From: Acidobacteriaceae bacterium
Lineage (GTDB): Bacteria > Acidobacteriota > Terriglobia > Terriglobales > Acidobacteriaceae
NCBI GenBank assembly: GCA_003164255.1
Contig: PLST01000318.1
Coordinates: 1-13,141, forward strand
Length of the DNA stretch: 13,141 bases
Reading direction: 5' to 3'
The notes beneath the pieces are model-generated. The model was given only the letters and a program-made list of their open reading frames with translations. It did not search any database and was not told where the DNA came from. Positions 1 to 6,014 of the stretch are shown here, piece after piece. Within the stretch, counting starts at the first letter, position 1. Each line of letters starts with the position of its first letter. The translations under genes were made by a program, and so were the position numbers.

Positions 1-77
1 GTTCCCTCCGCTTGTGGCTCTGGACTAAAGTTCGTCAATCTAACTCAGCCTAACCCACGACTAGCGCATCGAGCCGG

Positions 78-179
78 TCACACCATAATGTCTAACTCCT
101 TCGGCGCCAGCGCGGGCGCTGCCCCACCACCGGGATCGAAGACTCTTGGAACACGGTCCGCGGCGGGGGCCGGGTTGCC
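78..179 (-). pseudogene. Remnant of the 3' end of a DUF2961 (GH172) gene
   Basis: Read on the minus strand, 158 down to 120 encodes DRVPRVFDPGGGAA, nearly the same as DRIPKVFDPGGGAA at the C-terminus of the intact DUF2961 protein encoded at 1824-3032. The frame continues through a divergent tail (ending in DIMV) to a TGA at 80-78. Upstream it is closed by an in-frame TAA at 182-180, so only about 33 codons survive, and the place where the rest of the gene should lie is occupied by the alkD promoter region and gene. A 15-base identical block (130-144 and 1861-1875) anchors the DNA match. It is most simply the tail of a tandem paralogue that was deleted or displaced; a small unrelated ORF is unlikely given the match. 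Confidence 0.75.
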
Positions 180-196
180 TTATACTGGAGCGCAAT
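180..196 (+). promoter_or_regulatory. Candidate promoter box upstream of alkD
   Basis: The 17-mer contains TATACT (181-186), a good -10 hexamer, 32 bases before the alkD ATG. Almost the same 17-mer (15 of 17 bases) occurs on the minus strand at 9176-9192 upstream of the desaturase fusion. No convincing -35 hexamer is visible at 16-18 bases spacing. The match between two unrelated genes supports a shared promoter or regulator site but does not prove it. Confidence 0.4.
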
Positions 197-218
197 TAAA
201 ACTCATCCACTCCAGCTC

Positions 219-947
219 ATGAAAAACTCTACTACTTCGAAGGCCAAATCTCCGGCTCCTATCAAGCCGCTCGCACCAACGCAGTTCACGCGCTCAGTGG
301 TGGCCGCGCTTGCGCCACTTGCCGACCCGGCGTTGCAGCACGGGATGCGGGCTTACATGAAGGACCGGTTTGTCTTCCTCGGCATCAAGACGCCGGCCCG
401 CCGAGCCGCCCTTGCCTCGCTCATCCTGAGCCAGAAAGGCGCAACGGCCGCAGACCTGCTGCGGACAGCGCGCGCCCTGTGGGCATTGGATGAACGCGAG
501 TATCAATATGCGGCGGTCGATCTGCTGGGCCGGCATGTGAGACGGCTGACGCCGGCCGACATTCCTGCGCTGCTTGCCCTGGTCGAGAAGAAATCCTGGT
601 GGGATACGGTGGATGCGCTGGCAAGCGTTGTGAACCGCATCCTGCGGGCTGCCGACTCGCAAATGCAATCGTTGATGGACGAGGCTCTGGCTTCAGAGAG
701 TTTCTGGATCCGGCGGGTGGCGATTCTGCACCAGCTCGGATGGCGGGAGCGCACGGATAGCAAGCGGCTGTTTGGCTATGCGACCGCTTGCGCGCATGAG
801 AAGGAATTTTTTATCCGCAAGGCCATCGGCTGGGCGCTGCGCGACTACGCACGCCATGCGTCCAAGCAGGTTCGTGCGTTTCTGCACGAGCACAAAGGCG
901 TGCTGTCGCCGCTTACCGTGCGTGAGGCGGGGAAACACATTCAGTAA
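219..947 (+). CDS. alkD: AlkD-like DNA alkylation repair glycosylase
   Basis: A 242-residue, all-helical HEAT-like repeat protein of the DNA alkylation repair family, which removes N3- and N7-alkylated purines from DNA without base flipping. The AlkD active-site pattern is visible: SWWDTVD (126-132) supplies the Trp-Asp pair (W128, D132), FWIRR (162-166) the Arg (R166), and KAIGWALRDY (201-210) the second Trp (W205). The spacing between these agrees with Bacillus cereus AlkD W109, D113, R148 and W187. The first 20 residues are a basic, Pro/Lys-rich tail outside the fold. The ATG at 219 has no clear Shine-Dalgarno; CTGGAG (185-190) and CTCCAG (210-215) could pair in the leader. The gene converges on higA with only 35 bases between the stops. 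Family call is firm, substrate range is inferred. Confidence 0.9.
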   Translation: MKNSTTSKAKSPAPIKPLAPTQFTRSVVAALAPLADPALQHGMRAYMKDRFVFLGIKTPARRAALASLILSQKGATAADLLRTARALWALDEREYQYAAVDLLGRHVRRLTPADIPALLALVEKKSWWDTVDALASVVNRILRAADSQMQSLMDEALASESFWIRRVAILHQLGWRERTDSKRLFGYATACAHEKEFFIRKAIGWALRDYARHASKQVRAFLHEHKGVLSPLTVREAGKHIQ

Positions 948-982
948 GAATCGCACGGAAAGGAGCCCGTCGCGAACGCAGG

Positions 983-1420
983 TCATCCAGCCGCAACCTG
1001 CCTTCTTGAGCTTCCGGAAGAGCTTTCGAACCTGCTCGTGGGCTTGCGCTTGTGACGCTTTTTTTCAGGGCGGCCAATTAACACGTCTGCCGAGATGCCA
1101 AGCTCTTTTCGCACTCGACGGATCATTGCCAGCGTCAGCGAACGCCTCCGCGTCATCACCTCCGAGACACGTGCGCGGCTTCCAATGAGCGGTTCGAGGT
1201 TTTTTCTCGTGAGCCCCTGCTGCTCCATCCGAAACTGAATTGCGGCAATCGGATCCGGTGCGTCGATAGCATGATGCTTCGCCTCATAGGCGTCAACCAA
1301 GGTCGCAAGGATATCCAGTTCCTCACCTTCCGCAGTGTCGGGCTTGGCTCCAATGAGTTTGGCAATGCGGGCAACAGCAGAATCGTGATCAGCCTCAGTT
1401 CGAATTGGATGGATTTGCAT
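983..1420 (-). CDS. higA: HigA-family antitoxin, HTH type
   Basis: A 145-residue antitoxin of the HigA/COG5499 kind, which neutralises HigB and represses the operon. Residues 1-55 form the helical toxin-binding part with the usual EGEELDILATLVDAYE stretch (31-46), and 58-110 the XRE-type helix-turn-helix (IQFRMEQQGLTRKNLEPLIG, then SRARVSEVMTRRRSLT). The ATG at 1420 lies inside higB, giving a 26-base overlap, and has a strong AAGGAG at 1425-1430, so it is likely translated in step with the toxin. After GISADVLIG (108-116) there is a basic, Ser-rich tail of nearly 30 residues (KKRHKRK onward) that goes past the usual end of the family; it may help DNA binding or be read-through of a decayed stop. 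It ends 35 bases from alkD, tail to tail. Confidence 0.88.
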   Translation of the reverse strand: MQIHPIRTEADHDSAVARIAKLIGAKPDTAEGEELDILATLVDAYEAKHHAIDAPDPIAAIQFRMEQQGLTRKNLEPLIGSRARVSEVMTRRRSLTLAMIRRVRKELGISADVLIGRPEKKRHKRKPTSRFESSSGSSRRQVAAG

Positions 1421-1748
1421 ATCGCTCCTTCTCGTACGCTACCTTCGTAACGTCGATCTTGTCGTATTCTTTGTGTGTGCCCAACCAGATAATCAGCAGG
1501 ATCTGATAGTGGAAGTTGATGGCCACGACCAAGCGGTAGTCATTGCCTTTGATGTTAAAGACCACCCTCTCACCAGAGACGATGCTGGCCGAGCGGAATT
1601 GCGCCTTCAGTTCTGCAGGGTCCTTCCAGGACGCCTTCCCGGCTTCGGCATACCAGGCCTCCAGATGGTTCTTTACGCTGGCTCTAAGCCGGCTATCCAC
1701 ACGGTTTTTCACGAATCCGTTGAGGGTCGATCGGGCAACGATTCTCAC
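1395..1748 (-). CDS. higB: HigB-family mRNA interferase toxin
   Basis: A 117-residue RelE-fold toxin of the HigB_toxin family (PF09907 type), expected to cleave mRNA on the ribosome. Family signatures run in order: RSTLNGF near the N-terminus (6-12), AWYAEAGKASWKDPAELK (31-48), RVVFNIKGNDYRLVVAI (61-77) and GTHKEYDKID (90-99). Toxin before antitoxin is the usual order for hig loci. The only in-frame start is GTG at 1748, because a TGA lies two codons upstream. There is no Shine-Dalgarno, and a promoter-like -10 ends 7 bases upstream, so the message may be leaderless. Residues after 105 are a short tail outside the core fold. The pair appears intact. Confidence 0.9.
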   Translation of the reverse strand: MRIVARSTLNGFVKNRVDSRLRASVKNHLEAWYAEAGKASWKDPAELKAQFRSASIVSGERVVFNIKGNDYRLVVAINFHYQILLIIWLGTHKEYDKIDVTKVAYEKERYANPSNSN

Positions 1749-1755
1749 TTTTCAT

Positions 1756-1784
1756 ATGATACTACGCTCCCATTTTGGGAGCAA
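1756..1784 (-). promoter_or_regulatory. higBA promoter with a perfect inverted repeat
   Basis: On the minus strand TTGCTC (1784-1779) and TATCAT (1761-1756) are separated by 17 bases and look like -35 and -10 elements. A perfect 7-base inverted repeat with a 3-base centre, GCTCCCA-AAA-TGGGAGC (1782-1766), overlaps the -35 and fills most of the spacer, where an autorepressing HigA dimer would be expected to bind. The same repeat lies 42 bases past the DUF2961 stop and could also fold as RNA, but no T-run follows on the minus strand, so a terminator role is less likely. Confidence 0.55.
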
Positions 1785-1823
1785 GGATCGTCGGTTCCGG
1801 CCATGTTACGGCCGAATCGGTGG

Positions 1824-3032
1824 CTACTCCCCCGCCACGGGCGCAGGCGCTGCTCCGCCCCCGGGATCGAAGACTTTCGGGATGCGGTCGGCGGCGGCCG
1901 GCAAGGCTGGAAATGCAGCGTGCGGCTCAGTCTGGTACCAGTAGGCTACGGAGTAGAAATCGTCCGAGCGGTGGTTGGCGTGGCCGTGTTCGATGGTCAC
2001 CTTGATCGACTCCTCAAACGTGATCGGGCTCTCGGTGTGCCAGCGGTAGAGGCAGTACCGGCCTCCGATCCGCTCGGGATCGACGATGTAAGGCGCGCCC
2101 TGGTGTAGGTTGGCGAAAGGCTGACCGCCGAAGTCCCAGGCTCCGTTGAAGTAGTCCTCGGTTCCCGTGCCGTTGATGGTCGGCATCGCGTCTCCATCGA
2201 TGAAGATCATGTCGTCACCCTCTCCGAACCAGCCGTCCTGGTTCTGCAGCACGGCCTGCGTGACGCCGACAAAATGTCCCTTGCCCTTGGCCTCGAGAAA
2301 TACGTAGTTATCTTTGCCGTCGAGGTTCTCGCGTTCGTTGATGCCGGGACTGCCGTTGCTGGTCCATTCGTTGGTCCATCCCTTGCAGGGAGCGGCCTGG
2401 CGATACTGCGCATGAAAGCGGCCCAGGTCCGCGGGAAGTCCCGGCAGCGTGACGTAATCGACGGCGAAGTAAAGGGCGTTGGTGCGCACCGCGCCTTCAT
2501 TGGTGACCGTAATTTTGGCGGCTGTGGAGAAGGGCATCTGGAAATAGGCGTTCAACGCCTTGATGGACGCCACCGCTGTGAGTGACGACTGGTAGGTAAA
2601 GTATTCGCCCAGGCCAAGGCCGAAAAAGTCGCCGATGGGCACCTCAACCGAAGGTGTGCTCTCGCCGTCCCACCAGGCGCGAACAACAAGGTTCTTGAGG
2701 TGCATGGGGTCTTGCGACGCGATTGTGAACCAGATGTGCGTGACGACGCCTGCGCCAGCGACATCGAGAATGGTGGCGGTTGCGCCTGGCTCGACAGGAA
2801 CGGAATCGCGATTACCGCCGGTGCGGTCCCAGCTTGAGCTGCGGCGGGTCTTGTAATTGCGCAGGCGGGCCTGTGCGAACAGCGCGTCGGGCGCCGAGGG
2901 GTCATGGGTGTCGCTGGCCTGAGCGCTCACGGCGTTCAATCCAAGCAGGGCCGCTGCGCCCGTGACTGATACCATGACCCCGAGCACTTTGCGACGCGGA
3001 AGATTGCCTTGGTTCGTATCGTCAGATTGCAT
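1824..3032 (-). CDS. Tat-exported DUF2961 / GH172 family glycoside hydrolase
   Basis: 402 residues from the ATG at 3032, chosen over an ATG 117 bases upstream because GGAGGA (3041-3046) sits 8 bases before it and the protein then begins with a Tat signal: PRRKVLG (12-18), a hydrophobic stretch, and a likely cut after AQA (37-39). The rest is a DUF2961 domain (about 50-372), now GH172: known members act on alpha-fructofuranosides (difructose dianhydride) and D-arabinofuranosides. Hallmarks are WDRTGGN (68-74), GWFGEGDDMIFIDGD (267-281), GTGTEDYF (288-295) and YRWHTESPITF followed by KVTIEHG (329-350). E271 and E292 are 21 residues apart, matching, as I recall, the two catalytic glutamates of the Bifidobacterium enzyme. 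It likely acts outside the cytoplasmic membrane on furanosidic glycans. A TACAAT -10-like hexamer lies at 3076-3071. Substrate is not readable from sequence. Confidence 0.85.
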   Translation of the reverse strand: MQSDDTNQGNLPRRKVLGVMVSVTGAAALLGLNAVSAQASDTHDPSAPDALFAQARLRNYKTRRSSSWDRTGGNRDSVPVEPGATATILDVAGAGVVTHIWFTIASQDPMHLKNLVVRAWWDGESTPSVEVPIGDFFGLGLGEYFTYQSSLTAVASIKALNAYFQMPFSTAAKITVTNEGAVRTNALYFAVDYVTLPGLPADLGRFHAQYRQAAPCKGWTNEWTSNGSPGINERENLDGKDNYVFLEAKGKGHFVGVTQAVLQNQDGWFGEGDDMIFIDGDAMPTINGTGTEDYFNGAWDFGGQPFANLHQGAPYIVDPERIGGRYCLYRWHTESPITFEESIKVTIEHGHANHRSDDFYSVAYWYQTEPHAAFPALPAAADRIPKVFDPGGGAAPAPVAGE

Positions 3033-3169
3033 TCCAGAGTTCCTCCATGGCCGTTTGGCCGTGCGAGCGTATTGTAATGCGGCGTGCTGATGCATGGCAT
3101 TGTGAACGGAAGGCCGCGCAAGCTCGCTGGGGAGTTGGACCCTTCCCACCCATTCTGTGATGACATTGC

Positions 3170-3212
3170 AAGAAGCAGGTCCTTCGACTCCGCTCAGGAG
3201 GATGGGGCACCC
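3170..3212. repeat. Candidate dispersed intergenic repeat
   Basis: The segment contains TCCTTCGACTCCGCTCAGGA (3180-3199) followed by ATGGGGCACCCG. Closely similar phrases recur in intergenic DNA of Acidobacteriota and some other soil phyla, as I remember from genome sequences. Only one copy lies in this window, so the call rests on recollection rather than on repetition seen here. Confidence 0.35.
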
Positions 3213-3278
3213 GACTGGCAGCCGGTGGGGGTTCGCTGATCCGGCCCTCTCCTGTTATGGTCAGTGAGGAATCTCAAG

Positions 3279-3293
3279 ATGAATCCACAATAG
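3279..3293 (+). promoter_or_regulatory. Candidate 4-codon leader ORF before the transporter
   Basis: ATG AAT CCA CAA TAG (Met-Asn-Pro-Gln) is preceded by GAGGA at 3266-3270 with an ideal 8-base spacing, whereas the transporter ATG at 3304 has only a weak AGG, which overlaps this stop codon. It is out of frame with the transporter and ends 10 bases before it. Ribosomes could load here and restart downstream, or the mini-ORF may be accidental. Confidence 0.3.
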
Positions 3294-3303
3294 GTCGCGC
3301 GTC

Positions 3304-4554
3304 ATGGTCAAGCGTTGGCGAATCCGGATATTACTGTTCCTGGCCGTTCTGGGCCCCGGATTTATTACTGCCAATGTCGATAACGACTCCGGCGGGATTC
3401 TCACCTACTCCCAGGCAGGCGCGCAGTACGGCTACACGCTGCTGTGGACCATGCTTCCCATCACCATTGCGCTGATCGTCGTGCAGGAGATGTGCGCGCG
3501 CATGGGCGTGGTGACGGGCAAGGGCCTGAGCGACCTGATTCGAGAAGAATTTGGATTGCGGCTCACCTTCATCCTGATGGTGCTGCTGGTGGTGGTGAAC
3601 TACACCAACGTGGTAACGGAGTTCATCGGCATTGCGGGCTCGCTGCACCTGTTCCACGTAACTAAATACATTTCGGTGCCCTTTTGTGCTGCACTGGTCT
3701 GGTACATGGTGGTAAAGGGCAGCTACAAGAGCACCGAGAAGATTTTTCTTGTAGCCTCGGTGGTCTACATCGCCTACATTTTTGCCGGCGTGCTTTCGCA
3801 GCCCAGCTGGCACGACGCGCTGAAGGCCACGGTAACGCTGCCGGCCAGGTCGGTGTGGGGCGACAAGGCCTACATGTACATGGCCATCGGCGTGGTAGGC
3901 ACCACCATTGCGCCATGGATGCAGTTCTACCTGCAGTCGTCCATCGTGGAAAAAGGGATCCGCGTGAAAGACTACGCTGCCTCGCGGCTTGACGTGATTG
4001 TGGGCAGCTTCTTTACCGACCTGGTGGCGTGGTTCATCGTGGTGGCTTGCGCGGCCACGCTTTATGTGCACGGCATGGGAGCCATCCAGGTGGCATCGGA
4101 CGCGGCCGAGGCCATGCGCCCGCTGGCCGGTGACTATGCCTTCATCCTGTTCGCCTTCGGACTGTTCAATGCTTCGCTGTTCGCCGCGTCGATTCTGCCC
4201 ATTTCCACCGCATACACGGTGTGCGAGGGCATGGGGTTTGAATCGGGCGTGGACAAGAGTTTTAAAGAAGCGCCCTTCTTTTACTGGCTTTACACATTGC
4301 TGATTGTGGGTGGGGCTGCCGCTGTGCTGGTGCTGCCGGATGCGATGCTGATCAAATTCGCGATTCTCTCGCAGGTGCTGAACGGCGTTCTCCTGCCGGT
4401 GGTCATTATCCTCATGTTGCTGCTCATCAATCGCAAAGACCTGATGGGCGAGCACAAGAACTCAACGCTCTGGAATGGGATTGCGTGGGGCACCAGCCTG
4501 ATCGTGATCGGGATGACGATGGTGATGCTGTGGGGTTTGATGCCGGGGCATTAA
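3304..4554 (+). CDS. NRAMP-family divalent metal transporter, atypical (possibly Mg2+-type)
   Basis: 416 residues with about eleven membrane segments and the NRAMP fold. GPGFITANVDNDSGG (17-31) and TYSQAGAQYGYTLLW (34-48) cover TM1 and its exit; TM6 contains GVVGTTIAPWMQFYLQSS (196-213). In Mn/Fe transporters TM1 carries DPGN and TM6 carries MPH, whose Asp, Asn and Met bind the metal. Here D28 is kept, but the Asn position is Gly (G31) and the Met position is Ala (A203). Loss of the sulphur ligand and of Asn is the pattern reported for NRAMP-related magnesium transporters, so Mg2+ (perhaps Mn2+) is a better guess than Fe2+. The ATG at 3304 begins two residues before the basic KRWRIR stretch leading into TM1. 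It is divergent from GH172 and followed 60 bases on by a small membrane protein. Family firm, substrate inferred. Confidence 0.85.
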   Translation: MVKRWRIRILLFLAVLGPGFITANVDNDSGGILTYSQAGAQYGYTLLWTMLPITIALIVVQEMCARMGVVTGKGLSDLIREEFGLRLTFILMVLLVVVNYTNVVTEFIGIAGSLHLFHVTKYISVPFCAALVWYMVVKGSYKSTEKIFLVASVVYIAYIFAGVLSQPSWHDALKATVTLPARSVWGDKAYMYMAIGVVGTTIAPWMQFYLQSSIVEKGIRVKDYAASRLDVIVGSFFTDLVAWFIVVACAATLYVHGMGAIQVASDAAEAMRPLAGDYAFILFAFGLFNASLFAASILPISTAYTVCEGMGFESGVDKSFKEAPFFYWLYTLLIVGGAAAVLVLPDAMLIKFAILSQVLNGVLLPVVIILMLLLINRKDLMGEHKNSTLWNGIAWGTSLIVIGMTMVMLWGLMPGH

Positions 4555-4614
4555 AATTGTTCACTGCGCTGTGGCACTAATTCTGCAATCCTTCGCCTAA
4601 GCCTGGAAGCTCCA

Positions 4615-5115
4615 ATGGAACCGCACCCTCCAAACACGACCGCATCAATCGACCCCACCCAGCACACGGGCAAGTCGCGCAAGAAGCTCTATATTGTGCT
4701 GTCGATTTGCGCGATCCTGGCTGTCCTGGGCTGGTTAGTGGTCGAGGTTCTGGGGTTCAAGAGCGAAGCTGAACAAGCAATGACTGCACTCAACATTTAC
4801 ACAGACACGCTGATCCAGCACGATTATGAGAGTGCCTACCAAATCACTTCTCCTGTCTTCCGGGCGTCAATCAGCTACCAAGCTTTTGTGACGAAGCAGA
4901 CCAAGCTGACTGAGAGATTTGGCAGTTTGAAAAGCGCGAAGCAAACGGACTGGGACCTCGATTCGATCAGCGACGCCAAAACAGCAATCGTCAAAGCGAA
5001 TCTTCAATTCGACCATGGCAGCTTTATCTACCAATTCGTTCTGCACAAGGAAGTCGGTATCTGGAGAGTGTTTTCCTACAAAGAACCCGACGGGACTACC
5101 TTAGGAAAGCAGTGA
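4615..5115 (+). CDS. Membrane-anchored protein of unknown function
   Basis: 166 residues. A polar, Pro/Thr-rich N-terminus (1-19) and a basic patch KSRKK (20-24) lead into one hydrophobic helix (about 25-48), so it is a single-pass protein with the larger part probably in the periplasm. The remaining 115 residues alternate helix and strand: EAEQAMTALNIYTDTLIQHDYESAYQ suits a two-helix start, and IVKANLQF, FIYQFVLHKE and IWRVFSY look like strands of an NTF2-like or DUF4864-like cone. I do not recognise the family securely. GGAAG lies just before the ATG. Its base composition in the second half is visibly less GC-rich than its neighbours. It may be co-transcribed with the transporter 60 bases upstream. 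Confidence 0.7.
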   Translation: MEPHPPNTTASIDPTQHTGKSRKKLYIVLSICAILAVLGWLVVEVLGFKSEAEQAMTALNIYTDTLIQHDYESAYQITSPVFRASISYQAFVTKQTKLTERFGSLKSAKQTDWDLDSISDAKTAIVKANLQFDHGSFIYQFVLHKEVGIWRVFSYKEPDGTTLGKQ

Positions 5116-5177
5116 TCCAAGCGCGAGCGACCTATGGGATGCTCGAGCTCCGGGCCAGTGTAGGAACACGATGGCCT

Positions 5178-5459
5178 TCAGGCAACCGCCAGCCGCTTAA
5201 GTTGAATTCTCCCCGCCGGAATCTGCGCAAGATCGTATTGAGCCTGCTGCGTAATCCAGCTTTCTGCGCTGCCTCCGAAAACCTGGGAAAGGCGAATGGC
5301 CATCTCCGGCGAAATTCCGCGTTTGCCGTTGACCAGTTCGGAGAGCGTGGTGCGCGTAACGCCCAGGGCTTTCGCCGCCCGCGTGATTGTCAGGCCGAGC
5401 GGTTCAATGCACTCGCTAAGAACAACGCCGCCGGGATGCGGTGGATTCTTCATCGGCAT
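5178..5459 (-). CDS. Orphan HigA/VapI-type antitoxin-like regulator
   Basis: 93 residues of the short HigA (addiction module antitoxin) family, a different subfamily from the HigA at 983-1420. It has the usual HPGGVVLSECIEPLGLT start (8-24), an XRE helix-turn-helix (TRAAKALGVTRTTLSELVNG, 26-45), RGISPEMAIRLSQVFG (47-62) and the conserved ESWITQQAQYDL (66-77). In true pairs a HigB-type toxin gene lies immediately upstream; here the upstream gene is mutT, 12 bases away, and neither flank encodes a RelE-fold protein. The ATG at 5459 has GAGG at about 8 bases; a second ATG two codons on is the more common family start. It may be a toxin-less survivor, an antitoxin for a distant HigB, or a plain repressor of this operon. 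Confidence 0.85.
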   Translation of the reverse strand: MPMKNPPHPGGVVLSECIEPLGLTITRAAKALGVTRTTLSELVNGKRGISPEMAIRLSQVFGGSAESWITQQAQYDLAQIPAGRIQLKRLAVA

Positions 5460-5471
5460 ACAAACGCCTCG

Positions 5472-5912
5472 CTACAGCAACTTCCCCGCGGCCAGATCGC
5501 GTATCAGCCCCCGGTCGGCGGCCAGAAATTCGTAGCCCGTGAGATCTTCAAACTTGACCCAGCGCACTTGCTGATAGATCTGGTTGTCGATTTCGCCGGT
5601 GAACTCATGCACCGCAAAGAACTGCAGGTCCACGGCGCCGCCATGGCGGTAGTTGTGGCGGATGTGCGTGACCGGCGCTCCGATGGCGGCCGTAATGCCC
5701 AACTCCTCAGACAATTCGCGGGCCAGGGCCTGCTCCGGGCTCTCGCCTGCCTCAATCTTCCCGCCGGGAAACTCCCACAGGGAAGCCATGGGCTGATCTG
5801 GCCGTCGCTGGCCGATGAGAACCTCGCCCCCGCGGACGATCAGAGCCGCAGCCACAAAGCGCAGGGCTGGTCCGTTGGGACGGGGGCTTGAATTTTGCTG
5901 AACTTCTGCCAC
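5472..5912 (-). CDS. mutT: MutT-type Nudix hydrolase (8-oxo-dGTP diphosphatase-like)
   Basis: 146 residues with a perfect Nudix box at 51-73: G51, E57, then REL-x-EE-LG at 65-72, which binds the Mg2+ used to cleave nucleoside diphosphate-X bonds. FVAAALIV (19-26), IGQRRPDQPMASLWEFPGG (33-51) and the C-terminal VRWVKFEDLTGYEFLAAD (116-133) match the short MutT group, which sanitises 8-oxo-dGTP or other damaged nucleotides. The first usable start is GTG at 5912; no ATG occurs before the Nudix fold begins, and no good Shine-Dalgarno is seen. It follows the HAD gene after 102 bases and precedes the orphan antitoxin-like gene by 12, so those two are probably one transcript. The exact nucleotide substrate cannot be read off. 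Confidence 0.88.
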   Translation of the reverse strand: MAEVQQNSSPRPNGPALRFVAAALIVRGGEVLIGQRRPDQPMASLWEFPGGKIEAGESPEQALARELSEELGITAAIGAPVTHIRHNYRHGGAVDLQFFAVHEFTGEIDNQIYQQVRWVKFEDLTGYEFLAADRGLIRDLAAGKLL

Positions 5913-6014
5913 ACGAATAGTGTAAATGCCAGAAAAGAGGCGGCGTACCGGATTCGGTCCCAGAGTTTGACGTGGTCAAATCGCGGCGGCTGTCGAAGTA
6001 AAGCCGCCCGGATT

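Larger units (their letters stand above)
3033..3303. other. Divergent intergenic region, GH172 / NRAMP transporter
   Basis: These 271 bases must hold the promoters of both divergent genes. I can see the GH172 Shine-Dalgarno (3041-3046, minus) and a TACAAT hexamer (3076-3071, minus). On the other side are a repeat-like segment (3170-3212) and a mini-ORF just before the transporter. No protein-coding frame here looks real. Confidence 0.5.

Noticed and set aside
772..1188. 138-codon plus-strand frame spanning the alkD end and higA
   Set aside because: Cys/Arg-rich composition typical of a shadow frame and overlaps two well-supported genes.
1766..1782. Hairpin as an intrinsic terminator for the GH172 gene
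   Set aside because: No T-run follows on the minus strand; its position between -35 and -10 of higBA fits an operator better.
3331..4455. 374-codon His-rich open frame opposite the NRAMP gene
   Set aside because: It is the mirror of a high-GC membrane protein gene, has His/Gln-rich low-sense composition and no ribosome-binding site; the NRAMP reading has clear family motifs.
5112..5891. 259-codon plus-strand frame overlapping mutT and the orphan higA
   Set aside because: Both minus-strand genes have unmistakable motifs; this frame is basic and featureless and arises opposite them.
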